Source: JBDTYT01 sp040005555
GTDB lineage: Bacteria; Actinomycetota; UBA4738; HRBIN12
Direction of reading: 5' to 3'
Assembly: GCA_040005555.1 (NCBI GenBank)
Contig: JBDTYT010000090.1
Span: 1-5,442 of the forward strand
DNA: 5,442 nucleotides
A program made the translations under genes and the position numbers. The notes under the pieces were generated by a model that saw only the letters and a program-made list of their open reading frames with translations, searched no databases and had not been told where the DNA came from. Shown here in pieces: positions 5,175 to 5,442 of the stretch. How positions within the stretch are numbered: position 1 is the first letter of the stretch; every line of letters begins with the position of its first letter.

Positions 5175-5442
5175 CCGAGAAGAACGTCGTGACCGCGATC
5201 CACGACGCCCTGCATCAAGAGATGGCCGCGGACGACCGCGTCGTTGTGCTCGGCGAGGACATCGCCGTGCGCGGCGGTGTGTTCCGGGTGACGCAAGGGT
5301 TCCTGGAGGAGTTCGGCGATCAGCGCGTCATCGACACACCGCTCGCCGAGGGGGCGATCGTCGGGATCGCCCTCGGGATGGCGCTGCACGGTCTGCTCCC
5401 GGTGGCCGAGATCGAGTTCGCCGACTTCATCCACCCGGCGTT
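5171..5442 (+). CDS. 2-oxoacid dehydrogenase E1 component, beta subunit, N-terminal part (runs off window)
   Basis: The gene starts with ATG at 5171-5173, which overlaps the E1-alpha stop as ATGA. Ninety codons lie in the window. The visible protein has LGEDIAVRGGVF (27-38), the ERV-like region FGDQRVIDTPLAEGAIVG (48-65), and ALHGLLPVAEIEFADFIHPA (71-90). Glu60 in the PLAE motif is the conserved family residue that contacts the aminopyrimidine ring of ThDP. The EFADFIHPA end closely resembles the E1-beta 'QFADYIYPAFDQI' block of branched-chain 2-oxoacid dehydrogenases. E1-beta forms an alpha2-beta2 heterotetramer with the upstream product, and the ThDP site lies between the two subunits. A GAAGG sequence at 5157-5161, 9 bp from the ATG, is a plausible ribosome binding site; GGAGGG at 5165-5170 is directly against the start and too close for ordinary use. 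An E2 acyltransferase gene is expected downstream, outside the window. Confidence 0.93.
   Translation, partial: MTEKNVVTAIHDALHQEMAADDRVVVLGEDIAVRGGVFRVTQGFLEEFGDQRVIDTPLAEGAIVGIALGMALHGLLPVAEIEFADFIHPA

Overview
The window is GC-rich, visibly about two-thirds G+C with strong G/C preference at third codon positions, and is almost entirely coding. It holds six protein genes and no RNA genes, mobile elements, CRISPR arrays or long gene-free stretches. Dense packing, GTG starts and a probable leaderless transcript suggest a high-GC bacterium, perhaps an uncultured actinobacterial or related lineage. That placement is inference; no marker gene is present.

Layout. Positions 1-258 (+) hold the C-terminal end of a SAM-dependent methyltransferase. 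It converges, across 44 bp, on a four-gene minus-strand operon. In transcription order the operon is: an acyl carrier protein domain fused to a PlsC-type acyltransferase (4078-3203), a COG0701/ArsP-like permease with a C-terminal heavy-metal-binding domain (3195-1867), a thioredoxin-TPR protein of the CnoX/YbbN type (1859-1056), and a second class I methyltransferase (1046-303). The gaps are 7, 7 and 9 bp, so co-transcription and translational coupling are likely. Divergent from this operon, across 67 bp, start the E1-alpha (4146-5174) and E1-beta (5171 to beyond the window) subunits of a thiamine-diphosphate 2-oxoacid dehydrogenase. They look most like the branched-chain type and overlap by ATGA.

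How the genes may work together. The E1 pair would decarboxylate branched-chain 2-oxoacids as the first step of acyl-CoA formation; an E2 gene is expected just past the right edge. The divergent ACP-acyltransferase could load fatty acyl chains, possibly branched ones, onto glycerolipids, so the shared promoter region may link precursor supply to membrane lipid synthesis. The permease, thioredoxin and methyltransferase trio could handle a metal, metalloid or thiol-reactive substrate, with the fused metal-binding tail as the main clue. Both functional links are inferred from gene order and are not shown by the sequence.

No clearly novel defence or mobile system is visible. The points most worth a second look are the ACP-PlsC fusion, the permease with a metal-binding tail inside a redox/methyltransferase operon, and the compact divergent promoter region.
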